A stretch of 64,000 nt of DNA, from contig NZ_QNRJ01000005.1 of NCBI RefSeq assembly GCF_003315075.1, positions 1-64,000 of the forward strand, written 5' to 3'. This document shows, one piece after another, positions 18,376 through 27,272 of the stretch. Origin of the DNA: Rossellomorea aquimaris (GTDB taxonomy: Bacteria > Bacillota > Bacilli > Bacillales > Bacillaceae_B). The position numbers and the translations under genes are program-made. The notes under the pieces are model-generated. The model saw only the letters and a list, made by a program, of their open reading frames with translations, was not told where the DNA came from and ran no database searches. How positions within the stretch are numbered: the stretch's first letter is position 1; each line of letters begins with the position of its first letter.

Positions 18376-19105
18376 CTCTGCGTCTTGACGTTCTTTCCTG
18401 GCGATGAGCTACTTTCTGAAATTCACTATCGGTAATCGTCGGGATTACCCCTAGAACTGGAAGCTCGAGACCTTTCTCGATGTCCTGCTCTGTTTTCACT
18501 GTGTTATCCAAGAATTCTAATAAGAAAGCAAGTCCTACACCGGCCATTAATCCCACTACAAGCGCAATGGCGATATTTAATAATGGTTGCGGTTTGATGG
18601 GAGATGGGTTTTCTCCAAGTTCCGCCTTTGCAAGGATACTCACATTATCCACGTTCATGATTTTCACAATTTCTGTTTGAAAGACTTCGGCAATCTTATT
18701 CGCGATGGCCGCCGCTTGTTTAGGATCTTCATCCTGAACTGAGATGTTCACGACTTGGGAATCCTTTTCGCTTTGAACCGTTACTTTTTCATTCAGTGCT
18801 CCAGTGGTCATATCTAACTTAAGATCATCAATCACAATATCCAGAATAGCCGGGCTCTTCATAATGACATTATACGTATTGATTAACTGCAGGTTGGTTT
18901 GCACTTCCCCTACATTAAATGAATTCTGTTGATCCTGATTCGATTTATTCACGAGCAATTGAGTGGACGATTGATAGATTGGTGTGAGGACAAAATAGCT
19001 GATGGCCGCACTAACCAATACTGCCATAAGGGTCAGTATGATGATGAGACTCATGCGTTTCTTCAACGTCTGAATGAGCTCCTTTAAACTGATGGTTTCT
19101 TCCAT
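18356..19105 (-). CDS. ywqC: Wzz-type chain-length/kinase modulator (YwqC/CapA-like)
   Basis: The 249-residue protein has a short cytoplasmic N-terminus, a first membrane segment (LIIILTLMAVLVSAAISYFV, residues about 16-36), an extracytoplasmic Wzz domain (PIYQSSTQLLVNK) and a second membrane segment after NPSPIKPQPLLNIAIALVVG. The cytoplasmic tail with ELPVLGVIPTI contacts the kinase. Such proteins set polymer length and activate the BY-kinase. It is the first gene of the polysaccharide transcript in this window. Confidence 0.88.
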   Translation of the reverse strand: MEETISLKELIQTLKKRMSLIIILTLMAVLVSAAISYFVLTPIYQSSTQLLVNKSNQDQQNSFNVGEVQTNLQLINTYNVIMKSPAILDIVIDDLKLDMTTGALNEKVTVQSEKDSQVVNISVQDEDPKQAAAIANKIAEVFQTEIVKIMNVDNVSILAKAELGENPSPIKPQPLLNIAIALVVGLMAGVGLAFLLEFLDNTVKTEQDIEKGLELPVLGVIPTITDSEFQKVAHRQERTSRRRGESVGV

Positions 19106-19309
19106 GATAGCCTCCTAAATTTCTTCAAAAATAAAAATCTCGTCATATTATATCATAAGTTCTTGTTATTTTTAGGGAATCTTGTCATAATTTTAATAGA
19201 ATTGAAATCTTTTGTTACTTATCTATTAAACAACAGATTATTTATTATTGGAAGGGTCTATTCAAATTTGGTTCCATTTTCCAAGTTCATTATTCATAGG
19301 AGGTTCGTA

Positions 19310-20107
19310 ATGAAAAAAGTCTTTATTTTTTTGCTACTTATATTATGTGGTGGGGTTATCGTGTATGGAAATCTTCACTGGAAGTCGATGACAACGGCTT
19401 CCACGTCTGCCGATTCGTCTTCAGGTCCTGAGAGAAAACAGCAATCCCAGAAGGATGATTTATCATCGCTTGGAACAGAAGAAGGGGAGTATCTGTCTAC
19501 TACAGTCAATTGGCCGGAAGATGCCCGTTCCCGTTATAAAGAGAAGCTGGAAGCCGGAGAACCCTTTACTATCGTTCTGATGGGGTCAACCGAAATGGAT
19601 TCCATTGAAGAGGGATGGAATGACAAGGTGGCGGGTGCTTTAGAAGAAGAGTACGGGGACACTGTTTCAATCGAAAGTCTTTCCTTTGAAACCAATACAC
19701 TTGAGTTTGTACTTGAGGAGCGATATGAAGAAGTTGGGGAATTACAGCCCGGACTCGTCATTTTTGAGCCGTTTGTTTTCACAGATAATGGAAACGTTAC
19801 GATTGAAGACACACTTCAGAGCATCGGAACAATTATAGATGAAGTAAAAGAGTCATCACCAGGATCCACATTCGTCCTTACCCCTCCTCAGCCTATTTAT
19901 CAGCCGGCGAATTATGCTGCACAGGTTACCGAGATTCAGGAGTACGCGGAAGAGAATGATATTCCGTTTATCGACCACTGGTCCAACTGGCCCGATGTAG
20001 AAGATGAAGAAATCAAAACATATCTGGATGATGTCAGCAGTCCGAATGAGCAGGGACACACAGCCTGGGCCAAAGGAATTACTGACTTTCTAGTGGAAAA
20101 GGATTAA
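19310..20107 (+). CDS. secreted or membrane-anchored SGNH/GDSL-like hydrolase
   Basis: The ATG at 19310 follows ATAGGAGGTTCGTA, giving 265 residues; the longer upstream frame lacks this support. It starts with a signal or anchor sequence (KKVFIFLLLILCGGVIVYGN). The body has a modified block I (VLMGSTEMDSIEEGW) and a block V with Asp and His in DVSSPNEQGHTAWAKG, features of the SGNH hydrolase superfamily; the canonical GDS serine motif is altered to GST. An esterase/deacetylase acting on cell-surface glycans is a reasonable guess given the divergent polysaccharide operon. Substrate is unknown. Confidence 0.75.
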   Translation: MKKVFIFLLLILCGGVIVYGNLHWKSMTTASTSADSSSGPERKQQSQKDDLSSLGTEEGEYLSTTVNWPEDARSRYKEKLEAGEPFTIVLMGSTEMDSIEEGWNDKVAGALEEEYGDTVSIESLSFETNTLEFVLEERYEEVGELQPGLVIFEPFVFTDNGNVTIEDTLQSIGTIIDEVKESSPGSTFVLTPPQPIYQPANYAAQVTEIQEYAEENDIPFIDHWSNWPDVEDEEIKTYLDDVSSPNEQGHTAWAKGITDFLVEKD

Positions 20108-20206
20108 TTTTTTACTATTTAAGGAATAATTTAGTTTTTTTCACCAAATTATGTGATAAAATGACGGTATTATCTATCAAACTACGACAATAAAGGAGAA
20201 GTGTAC

Positions 20207-21457
20207 GTGAAAAAGACATTGGTTTCTGTAGCAGCTACGGCTGTTCTCTCCTCTTCGTTTGTTAGCTATGCCTCGGCAAGCACTCACAAGGTGGAATCAG
20301 GCGACTCCCTGTGGCTGATCGCAAACAAATATGACACAAGCGTTTCCAACTTAAAGAGTTGGAACAAGCTGCAGTCGGAAATGATCTTTCCTAATCAGGT
20401 ATTAAAGGTTGCCGCTGGCGGTGCCCAGGCTCCACAAGCGCCGGCGCCTCCGAAGCAAAACACTGGGCAAACGAACGCTAAAACGTATACGATCAAGTCC
20501 GGGGATACACTGGGACAGATTGCCGGTAAGCATTCGATTTCCCTTTCTGACTTAATGAGCTGGAATGGTTTGAGTAATCATCTGATTTATCCAGGACAAG
20601 TGTTAAAAGTATCAAAATCTGGTTCAAAGCCTGCTCCAAGCAGTCCGGCACCCGCTCCGGCACCGCCGAAGCAGGACAGTTCGATGACAAGCTACTCGGT
20701 TCAGTCGGGGGATACGCTGTCCCATATCGGGATGAAGTTTGATGTGACGGTAGCCCAATTAAAAAGTTGGAATGGACTTTCGAGCGACTTCCTTCGGATT
20801 GGACAAGTCCTGAAAGTGTCGAAATCAGGCGCCAAGCCTGCACCTGTCAGTCCGGCACCGGCACAGCCTGCTCCGCCTAAACCGGCTAGCTCTATGACAA
20901 GCTATACCGTTAAGTCAGGGGATACCCTTTCTCATATTGGTGCAACATTCGGTGTGAGTGTAAGTGACTTAAGAAATTGGAATAGCCTTTCAAGTGATTT
21001 CCTGCGTATCGGACAGGTCCTGAAGGTGAAGGGAACGGCTCAGACGATCAAGCCGCCAGCTCCGTCCCCAAATCAATCTTCGTCCTTTTCCGTTGATAGA
21101 TTATTAAGTGAGGCAACGTCTCATATGGGAACCCCTTATGTGTGGGGAGGCTCATCGGTCGGAGGCTTTGATTGCAGCGGCTTCATCTATTATGTCTTTA
21201 AAGAAGCCGGTGCCAAAAGTGTAAAGCGTCTATCCAGCGAAGGTTACTACAGTCGCTCCTACTACGTGAATACACCACAGCCGGGTGACCTTGTATTCTT
21301 CGAAAATACATATAAAAAAGGCATTTCTCACTTAGGCATTTATATCGGAAATAATGAATTCATTCATGCCGGGGACAACGGTGTACAGGTTACCAGTTTG
21401 AGTAACTCTTATTGGAAATCAAAGTTTGATGGATTTAAGAGATTTTATGAATTGTAG
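20207..21457 (+). CDS. LysM-repeat NlpC/P60 peptidoglycan endopeptidase (LytE/CwlS-like)
   Basis: GTG at 20207 is 8 bases after AAAGGAG and gives MKKTLVSVAATAVLSSSF, a signal peptide ending near ASAS. Four LysM modules follow (each SGD-S/T-L ... GQVLKV), joined by Pro/Ala-rich linkers with PAPAPPK runs. The C-terminal NlpC/P60 domain has YVWGGSSVGGFDCSGF (Cys), SHLGIYIG (His) and EFIHAG (third polar residue). The enzyme would cleave D-Glu-meso-DAP bonds in the wall, as LytE/CwlO-type DL-endopeptidases do. A strong terminator follows the stop. Confidence 0.92.
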   Translation: MKKTLVSVAATAVLSSSFVSYASASTHKVESGDSLWLIANKYDTSVSNLKSWNKLQSEMIFPNQVLKVAAGGAQAPQAPAPPKQNTGQTNAKTYTIKSGDTLGQIAGKHSISLSDLMSWNGLSNHLIYPGQVLKVSKSGSKPAPSSPAPAPAPPKQDSSMTSYSVQSGDTLSHIGMKFDVTVAQLKSWNGLSSDFLRIGQVLKVSKSGAKPAPVSPAPAQPAPPKPASSMTSYTVKSGDTLSHIGATFGVSVSDLRNWNSLSSDFLRIGQVLKVKGTAQTIKPPAPSPNQSSSFSVDRLLSEATSHMGTPYVWGGSSVGGFDCSGFIYYVFKEAGAKSVKRLSSEGYYSRSYYVNTPQPGDLVFFENTYKKGISHLGIYIGNNEFIHAGDNGVQVTSLSNSYWKSKFDGFKRFYEL

Positions 21458-21464
21458 AAAGATA

Positions 21465-21502
21465 GACCCCGATGACATTTGCGTCATCGGGGTCTTCTTT
21501 TT
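21465..21502. terminator. bidirectional intrinsic terminator
   Basis: GACCCCGATGAC (21465-21476) pairs with GTCATCGGGGTC (21483-21494) over a 6-base loop, followed by TTCTTTTT. It separates the convergent LysM and CWB2-CAP genes. Confidence 0.9.
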
Positions 21503-23240
21503 ATGGCGTGAAGAAATCCTGTGTATAGTAAACTCCATACTCACCGCCGAAGTATACGCCTGCACCCAGCTTTTTGAAGAGGGGACTCAGGATGTTCTGA
21601 CGATGGCCGGGTGAATTGACCCAGGCATCGTGTACAGCGATGGCATTGAATTGACCTGCTGCGATGTTCTCCCCTGCTGATGAGTAGGAGATGCCAGCCT
21701 GATCCATCCTTTGAAAGGATGATAGACCATCCGGGTTATCATGACTAAAGAAATTTCTTGTGGCCATGTCTTTGCTGTGGGCTCTTGCTACCTCTTGAGC
21801 TTTTGGGTCTACCTGAAGAGGAGCCACTAGATGTCTAGCCCGTAATGCATTTGCCTGGTCGAGAATCTGCTTCTCCATGCTTTTCCTTAGTTCTGTTTCG
21901 TTCACGTCCGGATTTGTGATCGTGAAATCTTCTCTCATGAGTAAGATGCCGGAAAGGGTATTCCCATTATTTTTATCATAGTAGGTACGTATAAGCATTT
22001 CATCGTAATCATAATCGTTGGCCTGATTATGACTGGCTCCTATTTGATTCATTTTGGCTTCTATTTCTGTTTTGCTCAGACCAAGCTTAAGTCCTGATTG
22101 GGATAACCAGCTATCCGAATTTGAATAGACAGCCACAACGACCCCTTTAAATACACCGTATTGGATGTACTTCTTGGGATCCTGATTATAAACATACCAA
22201 TCAAAGCTGAATCTGCTTTCATCGATTCTCTCGGGATCACCTAAGGAAGAGCGAAGCAATTCTTCGGTAGCATTGACATGAACTCCTTGGAAACGGAACT
22301 CTTCCAAGCTTCCTGTTAGTTTCTCCTCGACACCTGATGAAACGGCGTTGCCCCCTCCAAGAATGCGGAATGAGTCATAAGAGTTTAGCAGTTTTTTTAT
22401 TGGTGAAGGTATAGCTTCTTTTTTCACTAATAATATAGGTGCGTTTTCTTTCGCAGCCAGTACAGACCCCGTTAAGGCATCCGCGAAATTTGTCCCCGTT
22501 GCTACATAAGCCCTTTCCTTTTCCATCGGAAGCCCTTCTATGATGTTCCTGGCGGTTTCATAGCGGTCGATTCCGCCATACCTTGTGGTACCTGGGAGCT
22601 TTGATTCGACTTTCGCAGAGATCACACCTTTACCTCCGACTATAATGGTCTCTGCTTTTTGATCTGTTATCTTTTTGGTGGATGACGGTAGAGTGTTGGA
22701 TTCTGTCAGTACGATCGGAATCCCATTCTTGGCGGCGTATGGAGCCACTGCCAATGCATCCGGGAAGTTCCGTCCGTTGGCTACGATTGCCTTCTTGGAA
22801 GGTAAGTAGCTGGCGATTTTGCCGGCTGTTTGGAAACGGTCGTCTCCTCCGATTCTTGTAACCTTCATATCTTTCTTTTTCAATTCATTTTCAATGGTTG
22901 CATCAATTGCGCCGGTTCCACCTAATATGTATATATGCTTCACCTGTAAACGCTCAATTTCTTCTTTTGTTTCAGAAGGCAGACGATTTTTGTAGGTTAG
23001 TAGAATTGGTGCGCCCATTTTATAGGCAAGCGGTCCCCCTGCAAGGGCATCGGGAAACGTTTGTCCGTTTGCCAGCACAACCGTGTCGGACTGATTCCAT
23101 CCTCTTAACGAAATCTGTACGGCGGTATCAAAGCGATTTTCTCCACTTATTCGGCCTACATTTGCCTTTGCTGTGTCCAGTTTTACCAGACTGAATGCAA
23201 GGATGATGAGTAAAATGGTTTTGGCGGTTTTTTTGATCAA
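21501..23240 (-). CDS. cell-wall protein with three CWB2 repeats and a CAP/SCP domain
   Basis: A TTG start at 23240, six bases after AGAAGGAGGG, gives 579 residues beginning with a signal peptide (KKTAKTILLIILAFSLV). Three cell wall binding type 2 modules follow (each with R-FDTA/R-FQTA/R-YETA and FPDALA/FADAL), about residues 30-330. Then come a CAP-associated N-terminal region (LGLSKTEIEAKMNQIG) and a C-terminal CAP domain with ARAHSKDMATRNFFSHDNPD, AGENIAAG and SPGHRQNIL. CWB2 repeats bind secondary wall polymers non-covalently. The role of the CAP domain (YkwD/YlbC-like) is unknown. Confidence 0.88.
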   Translation of the reverse strand: MIKKTAKTILLIILAFSLVKLDTAKANVGRISGENRFDTAVQISLRGWNQSDTVVLANGQTFPDALAGGPLAYKMGAPILLTYKNRLPSETKEEIERLQVKHIYILGGTGAIDATIENELKKKDMKVTRIGGDDRFQTAGKIASYLPSKKAIVANGRNFPDALAVAPYAAKNGIPIVLTESNTLPSSTKKITDQKAETIIVGGKGVISAKVESKLPGTTRYGGIDRYETARNIIEGLPMEKERAYVATGTNFADALTGSVLAAKENAPILLVKKEAIPSPIKKLLNSYDSFRILGGGNAVSSGVEEKLTGSLEEFRFQGVHVNATEELLRSSLGDPERIDESRFSFDWYVYNQDPKKYIQYGVFKGVVVAVYSNSDSWLSQSGLKLGLSKTEIEAKMNQIGASHNQANDYDYDEMLIRTYYDKNNGNTLSGILLMREDFTITNPDVNETELRKSMEKQILDQANALRARHLVAPLQVDPKAQEVARAHSKDMATRNFFSHDNPDGLSSFQRMDQAGISYSSAGENIAAGQFNAIAVHDAWVNSPGHRQNILSPLFKKLGAGVYFGGEYGVYYTQDFFTP

Positions 23241-23441
23241 TTGATTCCCTCCTTCTGTTTTCTCCCTTCTAATAGTACCAAATAAATCCAACTTTTTGAG
23301 GATCACCCGAAAAATTCATTCCCGTTTTCTGATGCTTCTGACATAAAGAGACAAAATTTTACTAATGTATTCCCTTTTCACGTTATTTCTAGTATATTTT
23401 TCATATGTGTAAAATTCATTACTTATTAGGTGGGAAACATT

Positions 23442-24380
23442 TTGAGAGCAGATAAACATAACCAAAAAAGAAAACGCAAGTGGCCGAAAGTCGTTGGAAT
23501 TGTCTTCATCCTTTTACTGTTAGCTGGTGGAGGATATGCTTATTCCATCTATCATTCACTGAATAAAACGGCTGAAACGATGAACGAGAAGATTGACCGG
23601 CCGAAGTCTGAGAAGCGGACAGAGGAAGTAAAGTTCAATGAGAAGCACCCATTCTCTGTATTACTTTTAGGTGTGGATGAAAGAGACGGTGATAGAGGCC
23701 GATCTGACTCTATGATCGTTGTGACTGTGAACCCTCACGAGAAAACGACTAAAATGATAAGTATACCTCGTGATACACTTGTCGATATCGTAGGTAGAGG
23801 AACGGAAGATAAAATCAACCATGCTTATGCGTTCGGTGGTGTCGAAATGGCCATGGATACAGTGGAAGGATTCCTGGATATCCCGATTGATTACTACGCA
23901 AAGATAAACATGGAAGGCTTTAAGGATATTGTAGATGCTGTCGGCGGGATAACGGTACAGAATGAATTTACTTTTACTCATGATGGATATACGTTTAATG
24001 AAGGCACTTTATCATTAACTGGAAAAAAAGCACTTGCCTATTCCCGTATGCGCTATGAAGATCCCCGCGGGGACTTCGGGCGCCAGGCAAGACAGCGACA
24101 GGTCATCGAGGCGGTTATTAAAGAAGGTGCGAGCGTATCTTCCCTTTGGAACTATGGTGATATCTTCGGAGCCATTGGTGAAAATGTTAAGACCAATTTA
24201 ACACTTGATGAAATGGTTAATATCCAAAAAAATTACAAGAGTGCGACTGCGGATATTTCTCAAAGCCAAATCGCCGGTGAGGGAACCAAACTGGGCGGTA
24301 TATACTACTACATCGTCCCTGAAGAAGAGAAACAGAAGGTTCAGAGTGATTTGAAGGATCATTTGGATTTGAATGAATGA
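23442..24380 (+). CDS. LCP family (LytR-CpsA-Psr) wall glycopolymer ligase
   Basis: TTG at 23442 lies 8 bases after AGGTGGG and is preferred over GTG at 23430; the protein is then 312 residues. A basic N-terminus is followed by one membrane helix (VVGIVFILLLLAGGGYAYSIY). The extracellular LCP domain has VLLLGVDERDGDRGRSDSMIV, the arginine motif SIPRDTLV, INHAYAFGG and YSRMRYEDPRGDFGRQARQRQ. TagT/U/V enzymes attach teichoic acids or capsule to peptidoglycan using lipid-linked precursors. Its closeness to the polysaccharide locus suggests capsule attachment, which is inference. Confidence 0.9.
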   Translation: MRADKHNQKRKRKWPKVVGIVFILLLLAGGGYAYSIYHSLNKTAETMNEKIDRPKSEKRTEEVKFNEKHPFSVLLLGVDERDGDRGRSDSMIVVTVNPHEKTTKMISIPRDTLVDIVGRGTEDKINHAYAFGGVEMAMDTVEGFLDIPIDYYAKINMEGFKDIVDAVGGITVQNEFTFTHDGYTFNEGTLSLTGKKALAYSRMRYEDPRGDFGRQARQRQVIEAVIKEGASVSSLWNYGDIFGAIGENVKTNLTLDEMVNIQKNYKSATADISQSQIAGEGTKLGGIYYYIVPEEEKQKVQSDLKDHLDLNE

Positions 24381-24391
24381 TGATGATGATG

Positions 24392-24421
24392 CCAGCCCTG
24401 GTTTGCGGGGCTGGTTTTTTT
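24392..24421 (+). terminator. intrinsic terminator after the LCP gene
   Basis: CCAGCCC (24392-24398) pairs with GGGCTGG (24408-24414), followed by a run of seven T. Confidence 0.88.
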
Positions 24422-24464
24422 ATCGGTACTCTCCATCCACGGAAATAAAAAGAACAGCCCATGT

Positions 24465-25154
24465 TTAAGCGGCTGCTCCTTTATCCTTGATTATTATGGA
24501 TCTCCCCACCCAGAAGCCACCTGCCATAAACAGGGCGCCGATCAGTGAGAGAAACAGTAATGATGATGCTCCACCGTCCTGGTAAGGTAAGTCTGTATAA
24601 TATCCCTGTGTTTCTTTCGATATGCCTCTTATCCACTGGGTCTCAAGCTTTGATTTGGTATCTGACGTAAAATCACTCTTCTTTATGATTCCATTTTCAT
24701 TGATTGTGTACGTTCTGTACTTGGTGGTCGAGTCGTTCTCGTTTGCAGGAGTTGTTTGTAAGCTGACTATGAACTCTTCTTTTCCTGTTTGTTTATCTGT
24801 CATCTGCTTATATAGAATCGCGTCGGAGTAAGGTTTCATGCCTTCTTCATCAGGATTTACCTTATAGCCTTTCAACTTAGCTTCCACTTCATCATTGATT
24901 TCCAGGATAATCGTTGAAGGATCGCTTTCATTTTGTACAAAGGTATTGATTTTCACCCCATGAAAGACTTGGACTGAATCGACTACCCCATCCTCTTCCA
25001 ATGAAGTGAGATCATATCTCTTATCAAATGCTTTTTGGTAGAAGTTCTCTCTTACCGTTTGGATAAGAAAATAAGCTGCGATCACCATGATGACAAGTCC
25101 GATGATGAAGAAAGATCCGCTTATCTTTAGCCACAACTTTTGTCTTTTGTTCAT
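24465..25154 (-). CDS. two-span membrane protein with extracytoplasmic domain, unknown function
   Basis: The 229-residue protein has an N-terminal membrane helix (ISGSFFIIGLVIMVIAAYFL, about residues 11-30), a large soluble domain rich in Asp/Thr and beta-strand-like segments, and a second helix near the C-terminus (LLFLSLIGALFMAGGFWVG). I do not recognise the family. The sequence just before the start codon (GAGTGACGGACT) is a degenerate copy of the 14-bp motif dispersed in this region and overlaps a weak ribosome binding site. It is co-directional with, and 51 bases downstream of, the PlcR-like regulator gene. Confidence 0.75.
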   Translation of the reverse strand: MNKRQKLWLKISGSFFIIGLVIMVIAAYFLIQTVRENFYQKAFDKRYDLTSLEEDGVVDSVQVFHGVKINTFVQNESDPSTIILEINDEVEAKLKGYKVNPDEEGMKPYSDAILYKQMTDKQTGKEEFIVSLQTTPANENDSTTKYRTYTINENGIIKKSDFTSDTKSKLETQWIRGISKETQGYYTDLPYQDGGASSLLFLSLIGALFMAGGFWVGRSIIIKDKGAAA

Positions 25155-25194
25155 AGTCCGTCACTCAAATCCTGTTTATTTAAAAGAATGAATG

Positions 25195-25207
25195 GAGGTC
25201 CGTCCCT
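25195..25207 (+). repeat. single REP-like motif
   Basis: GAGGTCCGTCCCT lies directly at the 3' end of the regulator gene and overlaps its stop codon region (25206-25208). Core matches the dispersed motif GAGGTCCGTCCCTC, with the last C replaced. Confidence 0.8.
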
Positions 25208-26084
25208 AAATCGTTAATTTTTCTATTTTCCGACGGATATATTGGATGAATTTGTCGTCTCCTTGAAGTTCGAAGACGATGAGTGCTTTTTGCATGTATT
25301 TCTCTGCTTCTGCCAATTTCCCTTGGAGTTCATAGTTGTAGCCGATGTGATAGTGAAGTTCTCCAAGGAGGTACATATTGTCCTTCAAGATGCACCAGTC
25401 GATGGCATCTTTACAATACTTCGTGGATTGATCAATATCTCCGAGTCTGGTTAAAACCCTGGCAATATTATAGTAGAGTCTCGTTTTGATCGTATAGTCC
25501 GTTAAGTGAGGCAGGGCTTCAATATGCGACTTCACTTCCTGATAAATCTCTGATGCCCGTTCAAAGATCCCTTCTTCGAAATACATGACCCCAATCGTCA
25601 ACAGAATTTCAATTTCTCTTTCTGTCCAAATTTTATCCGTTGTGTGGGTTAACGATATGGATTTACGAAGTGTTGCTTCTGCTTTCTCGAGATCCTTATC
25701 AAGCTCAAATTGATAAATTCCTTTATGCCACTTCAGAAGTTGCAAATTTCTGTTATTATTAAAGAATAAAGGATTTTCTTCTTCAGCTGTGACCACTTCC
25801 TTCATTTCTTTATAATCCATATTTCTTCTCGCGATTTGCAACTGTCTTCCAACCTCTAGAACATAATCAAGTCGAGGAGTCATTCCTATATCAAAAAAGT
25901 AGTTAACGTCTACCCCCAGCTTCCTGGATATTAAAAACAACGTCGACGCGTAAGGAAAGACATCTCCTTTTTCGATTTTACTTATTTGAGCCTGGGTACA
26001 AATCCCTTCCGCCAGCTCTTCCTGTGAAAGACCTATATTCTTACGTAGTTCTTTTATTTTTTGACCTACGATACTAAAGTCCAT
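25206..26084 (-). CDS. PlcR/RRNPP-family peptide-responsive transcription regulator
   Basis: The 292-residue protein has an N-terminal XRE helix-turn-helix (IKELRKNIGLSQEELAEGICTQAQISKIEKG, given in short: Q-EEL ... QISKIE, residues about 10-40) and then about five TPR-like helical pairs (for example YYNIARVLTRLGDIDQSTKY and LGELHYHIGYNYELQGKLA). Length and layout equal those of PlcR (285 residues) and NprR-type sensors, which bind imported signal peptides with the TPR domain. GGGGAG precedes the ATG. It is divergent from a gene for a secreted precursor holding five copies of ELPSVY, resembling the PapR heptapeptide pattern (A-D-L-P-F-E-F). A quorum-sensing pair is inferred. Confidence 0.88.
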   Translation of the reverse strand: MDFSIVGQKIKELRKNIGLSQEELAEGICTQAQISKIEKGDVFPYASTLFLISRKLGVDVNYFFDIGMTPRLDYVLEVGRQLQIARRNMDYKEMKEVVTAEEENPLFFNNNRNLQLLKWHKGIYQFELDKDLEKAEATLRKSISLTHTTDKIWTEREIEILLTIGVMYFEEGIFERASEIYQEVKSHIEALPHLTDYTIKTRLYYNIARVLTRLGDIDQSTKYCKDAIDWCILKDNMYLLGELHYHIGYNYELQGKLAEAEKYMQKALIVFELQGDDKFIQYIRRKIEKLTI

Positions 26085-26288
26085 GTGAATCTCCCCTAAG
26101 AAAAAATATTCCTATAATTATATTTTTCATTATAATCAGCCGTATGGCTTATCTTTCATCACTAAAATTGGTGAATAAGCCCCTAGAATCGGGATGTATG
26201 CATTTGTTAAATATGCTTTAATATAGTTAACAATCTTTTAATCAATCATACCCAAAAACTTTCACTTTGAAAAAGGGAGGAAATACCT
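26085..26288. promoter_or_regulatory. divergent control region between regulator and peptide gene
   Basis: The 204 bases hold two imperfect dyads. GGCTTAT (26146-26152) pairs with ATAAGCC (26175-26181), with TCAC/GTGA inside. GCAT (26200-26203 region) and ATGC about 13 bases on form a second dyad around TTGTTAAATAT. A -10-like TAATAT lies at 26219-26224. AGGGAGG sits 8 bases before the peptide ATG. Which dyad is the operator is unknown; the region is short enough for one regulator to control both genes. Confidence 0.4.
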
Positions 26289-26537
26289 ATGAAAAAACGT
26301 TTTCTTACAATTGTCACTGCTTCTGTCTTACTTGTTGGAGCTTTCGCAGCAGTTAAAGCACCATCCAATGATGTAGCTGAACTACCATCTGTATACTCAA
26401 CTCCAAATGTAGTGGCAGAACTACCTTCTGTTTACTCTAAAGTTGTAGCAGAACTTCCATCTGTGTACAAAGCCCCTACTGAGAATGCAGCTGAATTACC
26501 TTCTGTTTATTCTAAAGAACTTCCATCGGTTTACTAA
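26289..26537 (+). CDS. secreted signalling-peptide precursor with five ELPSVY repeats
   Basis: The 82-residue product starts with a Sec-type signal sequence (KKRFLTIVTASVLLVGAFAA, residues 2-21). The rest is built of five copies of ELPSVY at residues 31-36, 44-49, 55-60, 69-74 and 77-82; the first four are preceded by Ala (VAE or AAE), the last by Ser-Lys, and the fifth copy is the exact C-terminus. Spacers are short and rich in Val, Lys, Ser and Pro. Exported, cleaved and re-imported peptides of 5-8 residues are the rule for PlcR/NprR/Rap partners. A five-copy precursor for a PapR-like pheromone is inferred. An adhesin or wall peptide is less likely because of the small size and the adjacent RRNPP regulator. 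Confidence 0.85.
   Translation: MKKRFLTIVTASVLLVGAFAAVKAPSNDVAELPSVYSTPNVVAELPSVYSKVVAELPSVYKAPTENAAELPSVYSKELPSVY
26379..26534 (+). repeat. five in-frame copies of the ELPSVY-coding unit
   Basis: Copies begin at 26379, 26418, 26451, 26493 and 26517. The hexapeptide is identical in all five, but codons differ between copies (for example GAACTACCATCTGTATAC, GAACTTCCATCTGTGTAC, GAATTACCTTCTGTTTAT), which points to selection on the peptide rather than recent duplication. Confidence 0.9.
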
Positions 26538-26561
26538 TACTCCAACTTAGAGTGATGACAA

Positions 26562-26588
26562 GCCTTCAAACGCAGGAGGCTTTTTTTT
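26562..26588 (+). terminator. intrinsic terminator after the peptide gene
   Basis: GCCTTC (26562-26567) pairs with GGAGGC (26575-26580, one G-T pair), followed by eight T. Confidence 0.85.
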
Positions 26589-27272
26589 CATTATAATATG
26601 AATTGACACTCTCACTATATTCTTTTAAGCATATGTCTAGAAAGTTTTCCCTACCATCAAACAAAAAGCGAGGAATTTTTCACTTTTGTTGCTTGATAAT
26701 CAAGGTATTGTCGAAAAGGGCGAACGATCTTATATGGCCTCCCTGACTTTTACATCATTGCTTTACTTTCGACGCTATGTAACCATCCTAAAAGGGTCTA
26801 TACATTCATATCACCAGAATGAAAAGTAACCATGAGCCTTTAACGACTTCGTTTTCTTTTCCCCATTCTTTCTCATTACTTAACAATATTTTTATATAGT
26901 GCATTTTAATAGGACAACTTTACCAGTATAAACGTAAGAATCCTCACTGACTATACCGTTTCAAACTTTCATCTATCCTGATGTTCTTGAAATTCGCTTC
27001 CTTCTTATATATAATTCTCTTCTTATGTGTCCATTCCCTTCATTATTTGAGTACTTTGAACGGAATGGGATTTTGGAACTATCCTTCTTTTGCATAGCGA
27101 TTCTCCACCATAAATATTCTTTTAAGAATATGCCCGGAGTTATATAAATGGAGATAAAGTGATCCTTGGTGGAGATTTCAAAACTAATATCCCCTGTATT
27201 GCTTTGTGGTGCCAAATACCTTATTCTAAGAACTTTGGTAGGATAAAAGTACAATAAAAGAAAGGGGGCTTC
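26589..27272. other. long intergenic stretch without a supported gene
   Basis: About 680 bases. A 93-codon minus-strand frame at 26973-27254 exists but has no ribosome binding site, a skewed composition and no family resemblance. No RNA gene or clear repeat is seen. The 3' end supplies the ribosome binding site (AAAGGGGG) of the next gene. Confidence 0.6.

Noticed and set aside
26973..27254. 93-codon minus-strand frame
   Set aside because: No ribosome binding site, no family resemblance, atypical composition for this genome; most likely chance.
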